From Acidobacteriota bacterium (lineage in GTDB: Bacteria > Acidobacteriota > Terriglobia > Bryobacterales > Bryobacteraceae): a DNA stretch of 46,898 nt. The notes under the pieces were generated by a model. That model worked only from the letters and a program-made list of their open reading frames with translations. It was not told the DNA's origin and made no database searches. Every line of letters starts with the position of its first letter. Positions within the stretch are counted from its first letter, which is position 1. The position numbers were made by a program, and so were the translations under genes. Location of the stretch: the NCBI GenBank assembly GCA_025353165.1, contig JANXRE010000082.1, forward strand, positions 1 to 46,898. Direction: 5' to 3'. Below, in pieces: positions 8,969-20,169 of this stretch.

Positions 8969-10171
8969 TTAACGGAAAACCATGCTGACCAGCCCCGGCG
9001 CCTTTCGCCGCGTGTCGCGGCGCGTCTTCAGGCGGGCTGAGTACATCGCCAGGCCCGCCGCCGTCGTCCACACGGGCGTGTCGAGCTCTTCCGGCCAGTC
9101 TTGAATGCCCGTTGCGAGGCCGTTTCGCGCGGGACAGTTCAGCACGCGCTCAGCCACGTCGCACATCCCGGTGAGAAGCGAACCGCCGCCGCACAACGCA
9201 ACGCCCTCCATGAGCGCCTGGTCCATGCCCACCTTGTGCAACTCGTTACGGACGTAGATGAACAGCTCTTCCGCGCGCGCCTCGAGCACCTCGTTCAGCT
9301 CAGTGCGTTTGGCCTCGCGCGGCCCGCGAGCCTCCGTTGACGGCACCTCGATCAAGCTGCTATCCGCGGTGAGGCCGAGCATCGCACAACCGTATTCGCG
9401 CTTCAAGGTCTCGGCATCCTCGAACGAAATCTTGAAAATGTACGCGACATCGCGAGTGAAGTGATCCCCCCAGACCGGCAGGCTCGCCGAGAGAAGCAGA
9501 GCCTCCCCATCGTAGATCACCAGGTCCGTCGAATGAGAACCGATGTCCACCAGCATCACGCCGCGCGTCCGGTCCTCCCGCAGAATGGAGGCATAGGAAG
9601 CCGCGATCGGCTCGAACACGGATTCCTCAACGGCCAGATGCGCCTGATGGACCGCATCGACCAGCGTTTGGTGCTCTTGGGTAGAGGTGGTGATGGCGTG
9701 CACGTTCGCTTCCAGCCTCGAACACGTTGCGCGCTTCGGGTTGCGATAGCCCGCCCGCCCATCGAGAATAAAATCCTGCGGGAACATGTGGAGCAGCATG
9801 CGGTCGTCCTCCAGCCGCACTCTCCGCGCGCGCTCGATGGCGTACGCCATGTCCTCCGATTGAATCTCCCGCGGGCGTCCGAACTCGTAAAGGCCGCGGG
9901 CCTGGCAGCCCTGGACCGTCATTCCGCCCATTCCAACCACGCATCCGTCGATGAGTGTGTGCGCGTTAATTTCGGCTCGCTGGACCGCCTCGCGAATCGA
10001 CTCCGAAAGCGCCCCCGCATCGGCCAGCCGGCCTTTCGACCAGCCCGCCGCTGGCGCGCGACCATAGCCCAGAAATCGAAGGCGGCCGCCTTCCAGCGCG
10101 CAGACGACGCACCGGGTTTCCGTGACGCCGGGGTCTAGCCCAACGGCGAGGCGTGGTTTGTTTACCTGCAT
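8969..10171 (-). CDS. ftsA: Cell division protein FtsA
   Basis: Actin-family ATPase that tethers FtsZ to the membrane; 400 residues. Phosphate-1 is VGLDPGVTETRCVV, phosphate-2 is VDIGSHSTDLVIY and the adenosine motif is ALCGGGSLLTG. The SHS2-like 1C domain lies between residues ~85 and 165. The C-terminal tail is basic and ends GLVSMVFR, a short candidate membrane-targeting helix. Its start overlaps the ftsQ stop by one base, so translation is coupled. Confidence 0.96.
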   Translation of the reverse strand: MQVNKPRLAVGLDPGVTETRCVVCALEGGRLRFLGYGRAPAAGWSKGRLADAGALSESIREAVQRAEINAHTLIDGCVVGMGGMTVQGCQARGLYEFGRPREIQSEDMAYAIERARRVRLEDDRMLLHMFPQDFILDGRAGYRNPKRATCSRLEANVHAITTSTQEHQTLVDAVHQAHLAVEESVFEPIAASYASILREDRTRGVMLVDIGSHSTDLVIYDGEALLLSASLPVWGDHFTRDVAYIFKISFEDAETLKREYGCAMLGLTADSSLIEVPSTEARGPREAKRTELNEVLEARAEELFIYVRNELHKVGMDQALMEGVALCGGGSLLTGMCDVAERVLNCPARNGLATGIQDWPEELDTPVWTTAAGLAMYSARLKTRRDTRRKAPGLVSMVFR

Positions 10172-10989
10172 TACTCGCCCTTCCCTTCCACCGTGGTGAT
10201 TCTGTCCTCGAGCCGCATGTCGAGGGTGCTGGCGTTTGGCGCCTTCTGCTGAATCTGCGGATAGTTCGTCACGAAATTCTGCATCCGCTGCGCGAAATTG
10301 TGATCGCCCAGCAAAAGCGTGATCGCCCGGTCGCCAACGCGCGTGCTCACCTTGAGATTGTCCGGATCGCTCACGTCCACCTCCGACACCTTGCCCGCCA
10401 TCGGACCGAGGTCGTTCATCAGGCGGCTCATTCGGCGCAGGCTCTCCCGGCGCTGCTGCGGCGAGTCCGCGGGCTTCACCCCGAGCGCGAGCGGCAGCTT
10501 GAATCCCGCCTGCTTCGGAGGCTGCAGAATCATGCCATCGGCGTCGATGAGCGCGAAGCGCGATAACCCGCCGGGAACGGGCACCTGGATGAATGCCACC
10601 GGCTCACGCTCCTGGACCTGAACGACCAGCTTGTTCGGCCAGATCCGCGAAACCGATGCATCCCTCACCCAGTCCAACTGCACCAGACGGGCGCGGCGTT
10701 CCTTCATTGGAACCTGATAAAGGCTGCGCCCAAAGTCCGGAGCCAACACCCGCAGCACTTCCGCCCGGGACGTGTAATGCACGCCGGCAATCTGGATGCT
10801 GGGAGTCTCCAGGCCGTAATCGGGAGTGGCAATCACGAAGCGCGCGTCGCGGAGCAGGAATAATTCGACGCGCTGGAATGCGTATAAACCTCCGGCGATT
10901 ACCACGCCGGCGAGCAGCACGCGTCCGCTCTGGCGCATCCAGCGCCAGCGCCCGGCCTTTTCCACGGCGTCTTTGTCCTTACGCGCCAT
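10171..10989 (-). CDS. ftsQ: Cell division protein FtsQ (POTRA domain)
   Basis: Bitopic division protein of 272 residues. A short basic cytoplasmic start is followed by one membrane helix ([17 protein letters not shown], about 19-35). The periplasmic POTRA domain begins with [18 protein letters not shown], continues with [19 protein letters not shown] and ends with [17 protein letters not shown] beta domain follows, homologous to FtsQ/DivIB, and holds the FtsBL complex. It overlaps the end of murC by 11 bases and ftsA by one. murB and ddl, usually found near here, are absent. Confidence 0.93.
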   Translation of the reverse strand: MARKDKDAVEKAGRWRWMRQSGRVLLAGVVIAGGLYAFQRVELFLLRDARFVIATPDYGLETPSIQIAGVHYTSRAEVLRVLAPDFGRSLYQVPMKERRARLVQLDWVRDASVSRIWPNKLVVQVQEREPVAFIQVPVPGGLSRFALIDADGMILQPPKQAGFKLPLALGVKPADSPQQRRESLRRMSRLMNDLGPMAGKVSEVDVSDPDNLKVSTRVGDRAITLLLGDHNFAQRMQNFVTNYPQIQQKAPNASTLDMRLEDRITTVEGKGE

Positions 10990-12367
10990 CGCCCGATCCC
11001 CTCAGTCCCGCAAGTACCTTCTCGCCCGCCTGCCAAACACTGCCCGCCCCCAGCGTCAGCACCACATCGCCGTCCCGCGCATCCCGCAGCACCGATTCGA
11101 TGGCGCTCTCGGCTGTGCCCGCGTATCTCACATCCCGGTGGCCGTAATCGCGCATTCGCGCGGCGAGCGCGGCGGACGTAACGCCCTCTATCGGCTTCTC
11201 CGATGCCGCGTAGATATCGAGAATGTAGACGATATCGGCTTCGTTAAAGCTTCGCGCAAAATCGTCCATCAGCGCCTGGGTGCGCGTGTACCGGTGCGGC
11301 TGGAAGATCGCCAGCACACGATTGAAGTGGCAAAGCCGGGCGGCGGCGAGCGTCGCGCGGATCTCCGTCGGATGGTGGCCGTAATCGTCGATCACGGTTA
11401 CGCCGCGCTCCTGCCCGCGCGTCTGGAACCGGCGCTCCACTCCCGAGAAGGCCGCGAGCCCCGCGCGAATCTTCTCGAGCGGCACCTCCAGCCAGAGGGC
11501 GACGGTGATCGCGGCCGTGGCGTCCAGGACGTTGTGGATCCCGGGCACATTCACGCGGAACCGGCCGAGGTCCTCGCCGCGCCTGCGCAGATTGAAATCG
11601 CTCGCCAGGTGGCCGCAATTCGCATCCGCGATCTCGATGTCCACTTGCGCGCTGGTTCCGTAGGTAATCACGTGACGCGTGATTTGCGGCATGATCCTCT
11701 GAATGTTTTCGTCGTCCAGGCAGAGGATGGCGACGCCGTAGAACGGCACCTTGTTCACAAACTCGAGGAAGGCTTCGCGGATTTCCCCGATGTCGCGGTA
11801 GTGGTCCAGATGCTCGCGGTCGATGTTCGTGACCACGGCGACGATAGGGCTGAGTTTCAGAAACGAACCGTCGCTCTCGTCGGACTCGACCACCATCACG
11901 TCGCTCTTGCCGACCCGGGCATTCGATCCGCCCATCGTACCGACACGCCCGCCGACAACCACGGTCGGGTCCAGCCCCGCCTCCCCCAGAATGGTGGCCG
12001 CCATGGAGGTGGTCGTGGTCTTGCCGTGGCTTCCCGCGATCGCGATTCCGTATTTCAAGCGCATCAGCTCGGCCAGCAGCTCGCCGCGCGGGATGATCGG
12101 GATCCCGGCGTTGCGGGCTGCCACCAGTTCCAGATTGTCCGCCGTTGCCGCCGACGTCACCACCACGGCCTTTGCGCCTTCGATGTTCCGCGCCGAGTGG
12201 CCCTCATAAACGGTCGCGCCGAGTTTCTGGAGCCGCTCCGTAACCGGACTGAGCCGCAGATCGGAGCCCGTGATGCGATACCCGAGGTTCAGAAGGACTT
12301 CGGCGAGACCGCTCATGCCGATTCCTCCGATCCCGGTAAAATGCACGTGCTGCGGCTTGAAAAACAT
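10979..12367 (-). CDS. murC: UDP-N-acetylmuramate--L-alanine ligase MurC
   Basis: Mur ligase of 462 residues that adds L-alanine to UDP-MurNAc. The N-terminal Rossmann segment [19 protein letters not shown] binds UDP. The ATP P-loop is [11 protein letters not shown] (about 110-120), the central domain carries [11 protein letters not shown], and the C-terminal domain has [10 protein letters not shown]. It follows the GT-C-like membrane gene with an eight-base gap, in place of the usual direct murG-murC junction, and overlaps ftsQ. Confidence 0.97.
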   Translation of the reverse strand: MFFKPQHVHFTGIGGIGMSGLAEVLLNLGYRITGSDLRLSPVTERLQKLGATVYEGHSARNIEGAKAVVVTSAATADNLELVAARNAGIPIIPRGELLAELMRLKYGIAIAGSHGKTTTTSMAATILGEAGLDPTVVVGGRVGTMGGSNARVGKSDVMVVESDESDGSFLKLSPIVAVVTNIDREHLDHYRDIGEIREAFLEFVNKVPFYGVAILCLDDENIQRIMPQITRHVITYGTSAQVDIEIADANCGHLASDFNLRRRGEDLGRFRVNVPGIHNVLDATAAITVALWLEVPLEKIRAGLAAFSGVERRFQTRGQERGVTVIDDYGHHPTEIRATLAAARLCHFNRVLAIFQPHRYTRTQALMDDFARSFNEADIVYILDIYAASEKPIEGVTSAALAARMRDYGHRDVRYAGTAESAIESVLRDARDGDVVLTLGAGSVWQAGEKVLAGLRGSGDGA

Positions 12368-12375
12368 TTTAACTC

Positions 12376-14139
12376 TTAATTGTTTCGTTGTTGCGCTGGC
12401 GTGTCAATCTTTATCTCATAAAGCGTCATCGGCGCGACTTTCGCGACGAATCTCAAATCCCATGCGCCAGGATCGGAGGCCATCGCCGGTCCCAGATACT
12501 CGCCGTCGTGGATCAGCAGGTGGGTTACGCCGAGACCTCGAATCGCGGCGATGTCCAGCCGGCGGACGTTCGGGGATTCAAACGCCGCCGTCAGCAGATC
12601 CTGCACTTTGTTCGGCAAAGCCGCCGTGTAGTTCAACCAGATCGTCCGGTCGGTGTACGCGTTCGGCAGTGGCTGCGCGGTATAGACGATTGCGGCGGCG
12701 GTTGTCCGGGCTTGGATCATCTGCGTGACTTGGTACCAGGGCGCAAAATAGTACTCTAAGTACGCGCTTTCGGATCCGATGCGGAGGGCCGACTTCACCG
12801 GGAAACGGTCGAGCCGCATATTGTACGGAGCGCAGTACTGTTTCAGAACGTCCGGCCAGGACGCCACCGCTTGGACGATCACGAACGCCGCCGGCGCGGC
12901 TCGCCAACCGGAGACGGCGCTCACCATCGCCAGGGCGAGAAACGGCAGCGCCGGGATCAGAAACCGCGTGCCGATGTTGGCAAAATAGGGCACACCGAAA
13001 ACAACCGCAGCCAGGAGGAGCCGACGGCCCTGCCGGGTCCGAAGCGACAGGAGCCCGATCGGAGCAAGCAGAAATACCGGCCCGAGCGTGCCTTGCAACT
13101 GGCCGCCCCGCAACGTGAGTTCGACGGGGGTGGACCAATTCAGGCTCGCGCCGTTGTAGTGGCGCATCGACCACCGGTAATACTCCTCGAGCGAGACCCG
13201 AATGTTCGGGTTCGGAAAGAGCCGATTGAAAAACGGCGCGGTGGGGTTCTGATACCAAACCCAGTTCCGCGCCACCCAAGGCGAAATGGTGAGAGCCGCG
13301 GCTGCCACGACCAGCAGGACAGGTCGAATCCGTCGCGCGCGATACGCCACGGCAGCGGCGGCATAAATAACAGCCACAGCCCCCGTGTACTTGATCGCAA
13401 AGCAGAATCCGGCTACCAGCCCGGCGGCGGCCAGCAGCGTTCGATCTTCGCGATTTTCATCCCACAACTGGAGCAGAACGAATACGCTGAAGCCGGCCAG
13501 CGCAAGCCCGGCATCCACGTAAGCGGAGCTGGCGTCGAGCCCCAGAACCGGCACGACGAAAACGATCAATGCCGCGGCGGTCCCCGCGAACGCGGTCAGA
13601 AATCGCCGCCCATAGGCCATCATCGCCGCGGCCAGGGCAAAGAGAGTCGCGAGGTGAACCAGAGCGGCAGCCGAGTGCCGGCCGAACGCATAGGCCACCC
13701 AGAACAGCATCTCCATGCCCTGGGGGAACATCGCGTACATGTCGGTGGGAAACGGAAACATCCGGTGCGCGTTGAAATAGCGGCGCACGACGCCGAGGTG
13801 ATAGCCGGAACCATCGGCGCTCAATTCCGGTGCGGCGGCGTTGACCAGATAGAACAATCCGAACGCAAGGAACACGACCGCCGCTGCCCCGCCCCAAACG
13901 CTCAGCCGGGGCCAGGCTAATTCGAGACGGGGGCGTCTCGCTGCGACGGATGCGGCGATCGTGAGTGCCGCTAGAACAGCGAACGTAGCGGGGTACGCCC
14001 ATCCGGCCAGGCCTAGCAACGCGACCAGCGTACCGACCAGGGCGGCTCCAACCGCGAACGCGAGCGCCCACTGCCGAACCAGCAAACGGCCGGCGGCCAC
14101 ACACCAGACCGAGGTCAGCAGAGCGGCCGCTAGCGGCAT
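12376..14139 (-). CDS. Polytopic membrane protein, probable GT-C fold glycosyltransferase, inside the dcw cluster
   Basis: 587 residues with roughly eleven hydrophobic helices and a soluble C-terminal domain of about 130 residues. After the third helix, [19 protein letters not shown] resembles the acidic first luminal loop of PMT/ArnT-type transferases, with [15 protein letters not shown] after it. No exact family assignment is possible by eye. Its start overlaps the murG stop by 10 bases and murC begins eight bases beyond its stop, so it is translated as part of the cell-wall operon. A role in transferring a lipid-linked sugar during envelope synthesis is inference from fold and context. Confidence 0.7.
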   Translation of the reverse strand: MPLAAALLTSVWCVAAGRLLVRQWALAFAVGAALVGTLVALLGLAGWAYPATFAVLAALTIAASVAARRPRLELAWPRLSVWGGAAAVVFLAFGLFYLVNAAAPELSADGSGYHLGVVRRYFNAHRMFPFPTDMYAMFPQGMEMLFWVAYAFGRHSAAALVHLATLFALAAAMMAYGRRFLTAFAGTAAALIVFVVPVLGLDASSAYVDAGLALAGFSVFVLLQLWDENREDRTLLAAAGLVAGFCFAIKYTGAVAVIYAAAAVAYRARRIRPVLLVVAAAALTISPWVARNWVWYQNPTAPFFNRLFPNPNIRVSLEEYYRWSMRHYNGASLNWSTPVELTLRGGQLQGTLGPVFLLAPIGLLSLRTRQGRRLLLAAVVFGVPYFANIGTRFLIPALPFLALAMVSAVSGWRAAPAAFVIVQAVASWPDVLKQYCAPYNMRLDRFPVKSALRIGSESAYLEYYFAPWYQVTQMIQARTTAAAIVYTAQPLPNAYTDRTIWLNYTAALPNKVQDLLTAAFESPNVRRLDIAAIRGLGVTHLLIHDGEYLGPAMASDPGAWDLRFVAKVAPMTLYEIKIDTPAQQRNN

Positions 14140-15197
14140 GCAACCTCCTCCAGGATGTCGGCTGCCTGCTCGGCCGCGTGCGGTTTCGCGAACCGCCGAA
14201 CCGCATCGCTCATACGCTCCATCTCGCCAGGTTCACAAGCGAGCCTCGCAATTTCATCAAACAGCCGCGCCCCCTGGAGATCGCGATCCAGGATTAAATG
14301 GGCCGCGCCCGCCCGTGCAAGCGCTTCGGCGTTCTTCTGCTGGTGATTGTCGGTAGCGAACGGGTACGGAACGAGTATCGCCGGCCGGCCAGCCGCCGCC
14401 AGTTCGGCAATCGCGCCCGCTCCCGACCGGCAGACGACGATATCGGCCTGCCGAAATGCGTCCGGCATGTCCCGGATGAACGGGACCACTTCGCCGTCGA
14501 TTCCGGCGGTCAGGAAGCGTGCGGCAATCTGCTCGTGCTCGCGCGTCCCGGTCTGGTGAATGAGCCGCACACGGAACGGGGCGTCGCGAAAAAGCGGCCA
14601 ACTCCCGGTGGCGGCCCGATTCAGAGTCTGCGATCCCTGGCTGCCGCCGGTGATCAGGACAGTGATCGTGCCGCTTCGTTCTTTGCGTGGGATCTCGAAG
14701 AACTCGCGGCGAACAGGCAGTCCGGTCAGGACCGTCCTCCCGCGAGGAAACCATTTAGCCGTCTCTTCGAAGGTCAGCAGCGCCCGGGCGACCCACCGGC
14801 CGGCGTAGCGGTTGGTCGCACCCGGAATCGCGTTCGGCTCCATCACCACCACCGGAACCCGGCGCAGCGCGGCCGCGATCACCACCGGCCCGGCGACGTA
14901 CCCTCCCATGCTGAAAACCGCGGCCGGCTGGAGGCGCCTCAGGATGGAGCGCGCCCGAAAAACGCTGGCGGGAATCTGAACGGCGGTACGCGCCCGTTTG
15001 GCGAACGAGATCCCTTTGAGCCCGCCGATCTCGATCCATTCGATCGGGAATCCGGCCTGCGGAACAAGCTCGGATTCCAGGCCGCGCCGCGTGCCGACGA
15101 ACGCCGGCTCGTGCCCGCGCTCGCGGAGAATGCGCGCCACCGCGATGGCCGGAATGACGTGACCGCCGGTACCTCCGCCGGCCATGATAAATTGCAC
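14130..15197 (-). CDS. murG: Undecaprenyl-PP-MurNAc-pentapeptide GlcNAc transferase MurG
   Basis: GT28 enzyme that converts lipid I to lipid II on the inner membrane face; 355 residues. The N-terminal MAGGGTGGHVIPAIAVA loop binds lipid I; EPNAIPGATNR and LITGGSQGSQTLNRA are family hallmarks, and CRSGAGAIAELAAAGRPAILVPYP is split between the UDP-GlcNAc and diphosphate sites. The GTG at 15197 is chosen (reading MQFIMAGGG); AGGAA lies eight bases upstream and the gap to ftsW is 11 bases. An open frame extends further 5' but lies inside ftsW. Confidence 0.96.
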   Translation of the reverse strand: MQFIMAGGGTGGHVIPAIAVARILRERGHEPAFVGTRRGLESELVPQAGFPIEWIEIGGLKGISFAKRARTAVQIPASVFRARSILRRLQPAAVFSMGGYVAGPVVIAAALRRVPVVVMEPNAIPGATNRYAGRWVARALLTFEETAKWFPRGRTVLTGLPVRREFFEIPRKERSGTITVLITGGSQGSQTLNRAATGSWPLFRDAPFRVRLIHQTGTREHEQIAARFLTAGIDGEVVPFIRDMPDAFRQADIVVCRSGAGAIAELAAAGRPAILVPYPFATDNHQQKNAEALARAGAAHLILDRDLQGARLFDEIARLACEPGEMERMSDAVRRFAKPHAAEQAADILEEVACR

Positions 15198-15208
15198 GGT
15201 TTCGTTTC

Positions 15209-16348
15209 CTAGCCCGAGTGTTCGCTCACGCTCATCAGGATGCCGAGCGAGACCAGCGTGCTCAGCAGCGAACTGCCCCCGGAGCTGATCATCGGCAGCG
15301 GGATCCCTTTGGTCGGCGCCAGATCCAGCACGACGCTCATGTTGATGAAAGCCTGCGCGACCACCGAAACGGTGACCCCCAGGGCCAGATACCTCCCGAA
15401 GTCGTCCGGCGCGAGCCAGAACAGGCGCAGTCCTCGCCAGAGGATCAGCACGAAGCCAAGCAAGACGGCGGTGGAACCCCACAATCCGAGTTCCTCGCCC
15501 ACGACTGCGTAGATGAAATCGGTGTGAGCCTCGGGAAGGTACAGCATCTTCTGCTGGCCGCGCATCAGGCCGACGCCGCCGATACCCCCGGTGCCGACCG
15601 CAATCTTCGATTGCCGCACCTGATAGCTGGGATCGCGGGCGGACATCGAGCGATTGACGTAGGTCTTCACGACTCCATGCGTGTCCAGTTGGTCGAGCAG
15701 TTCATATTTCGGATCCAGGTAGCCGATAATGCGTCCCAGGCGATACGGCTTCGCGATCACCGCGACCGTGGCAAGCATCATTCCGACGCACGCGGCTATC
15801 GCGATGTACTTCTTGTCCAACCCGGCGACGAAAAACACCGTCGCCGCGGTCAGAACCAGGACCACCGCCGTTCCCAGGTCGGCGATTACGACCATCAGCC
15901 CAACCGCGGACACCGTCACGGTGGCGGGCAGCAGCGTGTGTTTCGCGTTGATCGCCTTCAGGCGGTGGGTCACGAACCAGGCCAGGAAAATGATGAGCGC
16001 GGGCTTGGCAAACTCGGAGGGTTGCAGCGACAGCGGCCCGGCCCGGAGCCACCGGTGCTGCTTGGAATCCAGGAAATACACGAGCACCAGCAGTCCCAGC
16101 ACCATGCCCAGCGGCGCGAACGCCCACGTCGGCGTCTCGAGCATCTTGTAGCTTCTCTTCTTGAAATACATCAGAGCCGCCAGGCTCAAAGCGGCCCAGA
16201 AAACCTGCCGGTAGAGAAAATACACGCTGGAGTGAAACTTGAGGTCGGCCACGATCGAGGAGGCGCTATAGACCATCACCAGGCCGAAACACACCAGCCC
16301 GACCGTCGTCACAAAAAGCGTCCAATCTGTTTTAAGCTGCTGCGCCAT
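15209..16348 (-). CDS. ftsW: Peptidoglycan polymerase FtsW (SEDS family)
   Basis: SEDS-family glycosyltransferase that polymerises lipid II at the septum with FtsI; 379 residues and ten membrane helices. Family features include MVYSASSIVA at the first helix, QPSEFAKPALIIFLAWF, the loop RVGQSKI-like YQVRQSKIAVGTGGIGGVGL, the EAHTDFIYAVVGEELG motif and GIPLPMISSGGSSLL near the end. It lies nine bases after the murD stop and just before murG, the normal position in dcw clusters. Confidence 0.96.
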   Translation of the reverse strand: MAQQLKTDWTLFVTTVGLVCFGLVMVYSASSIVADLKFHSSVYFLYRQVFWAALSLAALMYFKKRSYKMLETPTWAFAPLGMVLGLLVLVYFLDSKQHRWLRAGPLSLQPSEFAKPALIIFLAWFVTHRLKAINAKHTLLPATVTVSAVGLMVVIADLGTAVVLVLTAATVFFVAGLDKKYIAIAACVGMMLATVAVIAKPYRLGRIIGYLDPKYELLDQLDTHGVVKTYVNRSMSARDPSYQVRQSKIAVGTGGIGGVGLMRGQQKMLYLPEAHTDFIYAVVGEELGLWGSTAVLLGFVLILWRGLRLFWLAPDDFGRYLALGVTVSVVAQAFINMSVVLDLAPTKGIPLPMISSGGSSLLSTLVSLGILMSVSEHSG

Positions 16349-16357
16349 GGAAACCTG

Positions 16358-17665
16358 CTATAGGGCCTTTACGAGTTCCTTGAACACCCGGCCGCGGTGC
16401 TCATAGCTCTGAAACTGATCGAAGCTCGCGCAAGCGGGCGCGAGCAGGACGATATCGCCCGCCGTGGCACGGTCATGCGCCGCGCGAACCGCATTTTGAA
16501 GATCGCCGCACCGAATGAGCGGGACGGCGGCGCCCAACTGGGAAGCGATCTTCTCCGCCGCCGCGCCAATCAGCAGGACCGCATGCGCCTTCGCCCGCAG
16601 CGGTTCGCCCAGCACCGTGTAGTCCGAGCCTTTGTCCTTGCCGCCCAGGATAATCCAGAGTCCGCCCGGGAAAGCGTCGATTGCCTTCATGGTCGCATCG
16701 ACATTCGTGGCCTTGGAGTCGTTGTAATAGCGGACACCGTCCAGTTCCCGGACGAACTCGATCCGGTGCTCGACGCCCGGAAACGACAGGACCGCGGCAC
16801 GGATCTGTTCGGGCCTCGCTCCGGCGAGCCGGGTCGCCGAGATCGCGGCTGCGACGTTTTCCACGTTGTGCCGCCCGGGAATCGGGACCTCGGACGCGAG
16901 CATCACGCCATCCTCCATCGAGTACAAAACGCCGTCGCGTCCCAGCCACGTTCCCCCGTCGACAGGCCTGTTCAGAGAGAACAAGACCGGGCGGGCTTTG
17001 GTGCGCCCGCGCCAAGTAGTAGCGATGGGATCGTCGGCATTGAGGACCGCGTATTCGCCTTCCTGCTGGGTCTCGATGAGCCGGGCCTTCGCGGCGGCAT
17101 AGGCATCGAAACTGCCGTGCCAGTCGATATGATCCGGCGTCAAATTGGTGATCACCGCCACCCGGACGTGGAACTCATCGATCGTCGCCAGTTGAAAACT
17201 GGAGAGTTCGAGCACGTTCCACTGGCCGGGATCCGAGCTCTCGATCATCGAGGTGGGGGCGACTCCAATGTTCCCGCCGACCTGGCACCGGATCCCGCTC
17301 TCCTTGAGGATGTGGCCGATCAGCGCCGTCGTGGTTGTTTTCCCGTTGGATCCGGTGATGCCGATGGCCGGGCCTTGCAGGAAGTAGCCCGCCAGCTCCA
17401 CCTCTCCGATCACCGGCGCGTCGTGCGCCGGGAGCGCGTGCGGCTTCACCGCCGGGGAGAGCACGATCAGATCGACGCCGGACAGAGACTCGGCGGACTG
17501 CCCCGCGAGTTCGATCCCGAGTTGCCCGCAGCGCGCCCGCATCTCGTCCGTGGGATTGCCGTCGATGGCGCGCACGCTGGCGCCCTTTCGCAAAAGCAGT
17601 TCGGCCGCGCCGAAGCCCGACTTCTGCATCCCGACAACCGCGACGTACCTGCCCTGGAAATTCAT
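16358..17665 (-). CDS. murD: UDP-N-acetylmuramoyl-L-alanine--D-glutamate ligase MurD
   Basis: Adds D-glutamate to UDP-MurNAc-L-Ala; 435 residues. The N-terminal Rossmann segment is [18 protein letters not shown], the ATP P-loop is [17 protein letters not shown] (about 106-122), the central domain holds LELSSFQL and [11 protein letters not shown], and the C-terminal domain has [15 protein letters not shown] and [11 protein letters not shown]. Its ATG overlaps the mraY stop by four bases (ATGA type), giving tight translational coupling. Confidence 0.97.
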   Translation of the reverse strand: MNFQGRYVAVVGMQKSGFGAAELLLRKGASVRAIDGNPTDEMRARCGQLGIELAGQSAESLSGVDLIVLSPAVKPHALPAHDAPVIGEVELAGYFLQGPAIGITGSNGKTTTTALIGHILKESGIRCQVGGNIGVAPTSMIESSDPGQWNVLELSSFQLATIDEFHVRVAVITNLTPDHIDWHGSFDAYAAAKARLIETQQEGEYAVLNADDPIATTWRGRTKARPVLFSLNRPVDGGTWLGRDGVLYSMEDGVMLASEVPIPGRHNVENVAAAISATRLAGARPEQIRAAVLSFPGVEHRIEFVRELDGVRYYNDSKATNVDATMKAIDAFPGGLWIILGGKDKGSDYTVLGEPLRAKAHAVLLIGAAAEKIASQLGAAVPLIRCGDLQNAVRAAHDRATAGDIVLLAPACASFDQFQSYEHRGRVFKELVKAL

Positions 17666-18795
17666 CTCAACTTCAACGTGGTGAGCGCAAAGAGCGCCAT
17701 CACCAGCCCGGCTATCCAGAATCTCGTGATGATCTTCGATTCGGCCCAGCCGATCGCTTCAAAATGATGGTGCAGCGGAGACATCTTGAAGACGCGCTTG
17801 CCGCGGGTCTTGAAGCTGACCACTTGAATGATGACCGACAGCGCCTCGATTACGTACACTCCGCCGATGAACGGCAGCAGCAACTCCTGCTTGATCATGA
17901 TCGCCACCGTCCCCAGGCTCCCGCCCAGCGCCAGCGAACCGACGTCGCCCATGAATACCTCAGCCGGATGCGCGTTGTACCAAAGGAACCCGAGGGAGGC
18001 CCCGACCATCGCCCCGCAATAAATGGTCAATTCCCCGGAGCCGCGCAACCGCGCGATGTCGAGATACGCGGCAAACCGGACGTTGCCGGAAACATAGCTG
18101 AGAATCGTGACCGCGCCGGATGCAATGATCATCAGGCCGATGGCCAGGCCATCCAGTCCATCCGTCAGGTTCACCGCGTTCGTGGAGCCCACCAGCACAA
18201 AGCACGTGAACCCGTAGAAGAACATGAATGCGAACGGATAGCTCCACGGATTCTGCAGCCACGCATCGATCAGCATGTCCGGCCGGAACGATTTGAGGAA
18301 GGGCACATTCATCGCCGTCGAGTACAGCCCGTTGGCATGCAGGAGCAGCAGAATGAAACCAATGACGAGAGCGACCAGAATCTGGAGCAGGAATTTCTGC
18401 CGCGCGGTCAGGCCCAAATTCCGCATCTTCCTGATTTTCGTGTAGTCGTCGTAAAAGCCGATGCCGCCGAATGCGCCGAGCGAAAACATCGCTACCCACA
18501 CGTACGGGTTCCGGAGATTCGCCCACAGCAGCGTCGAGACCAGAATCGAAACGATGATCAGCACCCCGCCCATCGTGGGCGTGCCGGCTTTCCGGAAGTG
18601 CGATTGCGGGCCGTCCTCGCGAATGTGCTGGCCGATGGCAAGTTCACGCAGCCGCCGAATCATCCACGGACCCAGCACGATGGACAGGAAGAGCGCCGTC
18701 AACGCGGCCGCCGCCGTCCGGAACGTGTTGTATTGGAACACGCGAAACGGCGTGAAGTACTTGAAAGATTGTTCGAAGAGTAACCAGTAGAACAT
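17662..18795 (-). CDS. mraY: Phospho-N-acetylmuramoyl-pentapeptide transferase MraY
   Basis: Integral membrane enzyme that links phospho-MurNAc-pentapeptide to undecaprenyl phosphate, giving lipid I; 377 residues and ten helices. [10 protein letters not shown], the metal-site [22 protein letters not shown] with its catalytic aspartates, and [11 protein letters not shown] are intact, as is the C-terminal [15 protein letters not shown]. It follows murF by six bases and overlaps murD by four. Confidence 0.98.
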   Translation of the reverse strand: MFYWLLFEQSFKYFTPFRVFQYNTFRTAAAALTALFLSIVLGPWMIRRLRELAIGQHIREDGPQSHFRKAGTPTMGGVLIIVSILVSTLLWANLRNPYVWVAMFSLGAFGGIGFYDDYTKIRKMRNLGLTARQKFLLQILVALVIGFILLLLHANGLYSTAMNVPFLKSFRPDMLIDAWLQNPWSYPFAFMFFYGFTCFVLVGSTNAVNLTDGLDGLAIGLMIIASGAVTILSYVSGNVRFAAYLDIARLRGSGELTIYCGAMVGASLGFLWYNAHPAEVFMGDVGSLALGGSLGTVAIMIKQELLLPFIGGVYVIEALSVIIQVVSFKTRGKRVFKMSPLHHHFEAIGWAESKIITRFWIAGLVMALFALTTLKLR

Positions 18796-18801
18796 CGGGC
18801 C

Positions 18802-20169
18802 TTAGCCTCGTCCTTCCAAGTCTGGCAGGAATCTGCTCAATGCCCTCTCCACCTGCGTCCCGCGCGAGCCCTTGAAAAGGATGGCATCGCCCTCGAGGGC
18901 GAAGTCCTTGAGAAAATCTCCGGCGGAGCCGGGATCGTCGAAGAAAAACGCGGCGTCCTTTTTTAGGCCGCCCTCAATGGCTGCGTCCACCATCTTACGG
19001 GCCACGCCGCGTATCCCTACGAGCACCGGGATTCCCGAGACCGCGACGTAGTTGCCTATGTCGCGATGCAAGGGCTCGGCCCAACGGCCAAGCTCGAGCA
19101 TTTCCCCCAGGACGGCAATCCGCCGCCGCGCGGGAGTATCCCGCAGTACGTCGATCATGGCACGCACCGCGTCGGGATTCGAATTATAGCAATCGTCGTA
19201 AATGATCATCCCGGAGTGAGTGGAGCGCATTCCCCTCATCTGGCCGGGAGTAAACGTCCGTACCGCGTCTCTCAGCCGCTCCGGTCCGATCCCGTACAGC
19301 CCCGCCACCGCAATGCCGCACAGTAAATTCAGCACGCCGTGGCGCCCGTTTATGGATGTTTCAAACCGCACGTCGCCCACGCGGAAGCGGGCGCCCTCCG
19401 GGAGATATTCGACATTGTCGCCGCGCACATCGGCGGCCTGCGAAATCCCAAACGTGACCACCGGCCCGGCATGTGCCGAAGCCATCGCGGCCACTCTGGG
19501 ATCGTCCGCGTTCAGGACGGCCGTTCCTTGCGGAGGCAACGCCTCAATCAGCTCGCGCTTCGCCGCCGCGATGCCTTCGATGCCGGATTCAAAACTCTCG
19601 ATGTGCGCGTACCCGGCGTTCGTCACCACCCCGACGTTCGGTTTCGCGATCTCCGAAAGCTCGCGAATCTCGCCCGCGTGGTTCATCCCGATCTCGAGGA
19701 CCGCGTGGCGCACTTCGTCCGGGAGTCGCAGTATGGACAGCGGGACGCCCACGTGATTGTTGAAATTACCGGTGGTCTTGCCCGTGGGCATGCCGGCGGA
19801 GAGCAAATGGGCAATGGCATCCTTCGTTGTCGTTTTGCCCGCGCTGCCGGTGACGCCGATCACCTCGCCGCCCCATCGCGACCGCGCCCAGCGGGCGAGT
19901 CGATGCATCGCGGCCAGCGAGTCGGCGACCACTAATTGCCGGCCGGTTTCGCCCACCCGATGCTCGACGACAGCGGCAATCGCGCCGCCCTTAAACGCAG
20001 CGTTAAGGTAGTCGTGGCCGTCGCTGTTCGGGCCGCGCAAAGCGAAAAACAGATCGCCAGGTTGCAGGCTGCGCGTGTCGACGCTCCATCCCGCCACCAC
20101 CGGCGACTCGCCGGACGGCGCAAGCGCCAGGCCCAACACGGCTGCAACGTCCTGGAGAGGGATCTTCAC
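18802..20169 (-). CDS. murF: UDP-MurNAc-tripeptide--D-alanyl-D-alanine ligase MurF
   Basis: Last cytoplasmic amino-acid ligase of the pathway, adding D-Ala-D-Ala; 455 residues. The N-terminal UDP-binding domain includes SVDTRSLQPGDLFFALRG. The P-loop is GVTGSAGKTTTKDAIAHLL (about 104-122) and the central domain has EIGMNHAGEI. The C-terminal domain carries YDDCYNSNPDAVRAMID and VLGEMLELG. It overlaps murE by four bases. The ligase ddl that makes its substrate is not in the window. Confidence 0.97.
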   Translation of the reverse strand: MKIPLQDVAAVLGLALAPSGESPVVAGWSVDTRSLQPGDLFFALRGPNSDGHDYLNAAFKGGAIAAVVEHRVGETGRQLVVADSLAAMHRLARWARSRWGGEVIGVTGSAGKTTTKDAIAHLLSAGMPTGKTTGNFNNHVGVPLSILRLPDEVRHAVLEIGMNHAGEIRELSEIAKPNVGVVTNAGYAHIESFESGIEGIAAAKRELIEALPPQGTAVLNADDPRVAAMASAHAGPVVTFGISQAADVRGDNVEYLPEGARFRVGDVRFETSINGRHGVLNLLCGIAVAGLYGIGPERLRDAVRTFTPGQMRGMRSTHSGMIIYDDCYNSNPDAVRAMIDVLRDTPARRRIAVLGEMLELGRWAEPLHRDIGNYVAVSGIPVLVGIRGVARKMVDAAIEGGLKKDAAFFFDDPGSAGDFLKDFALEGDAILFKGSRGTQVERALSRFLPDLEGRG

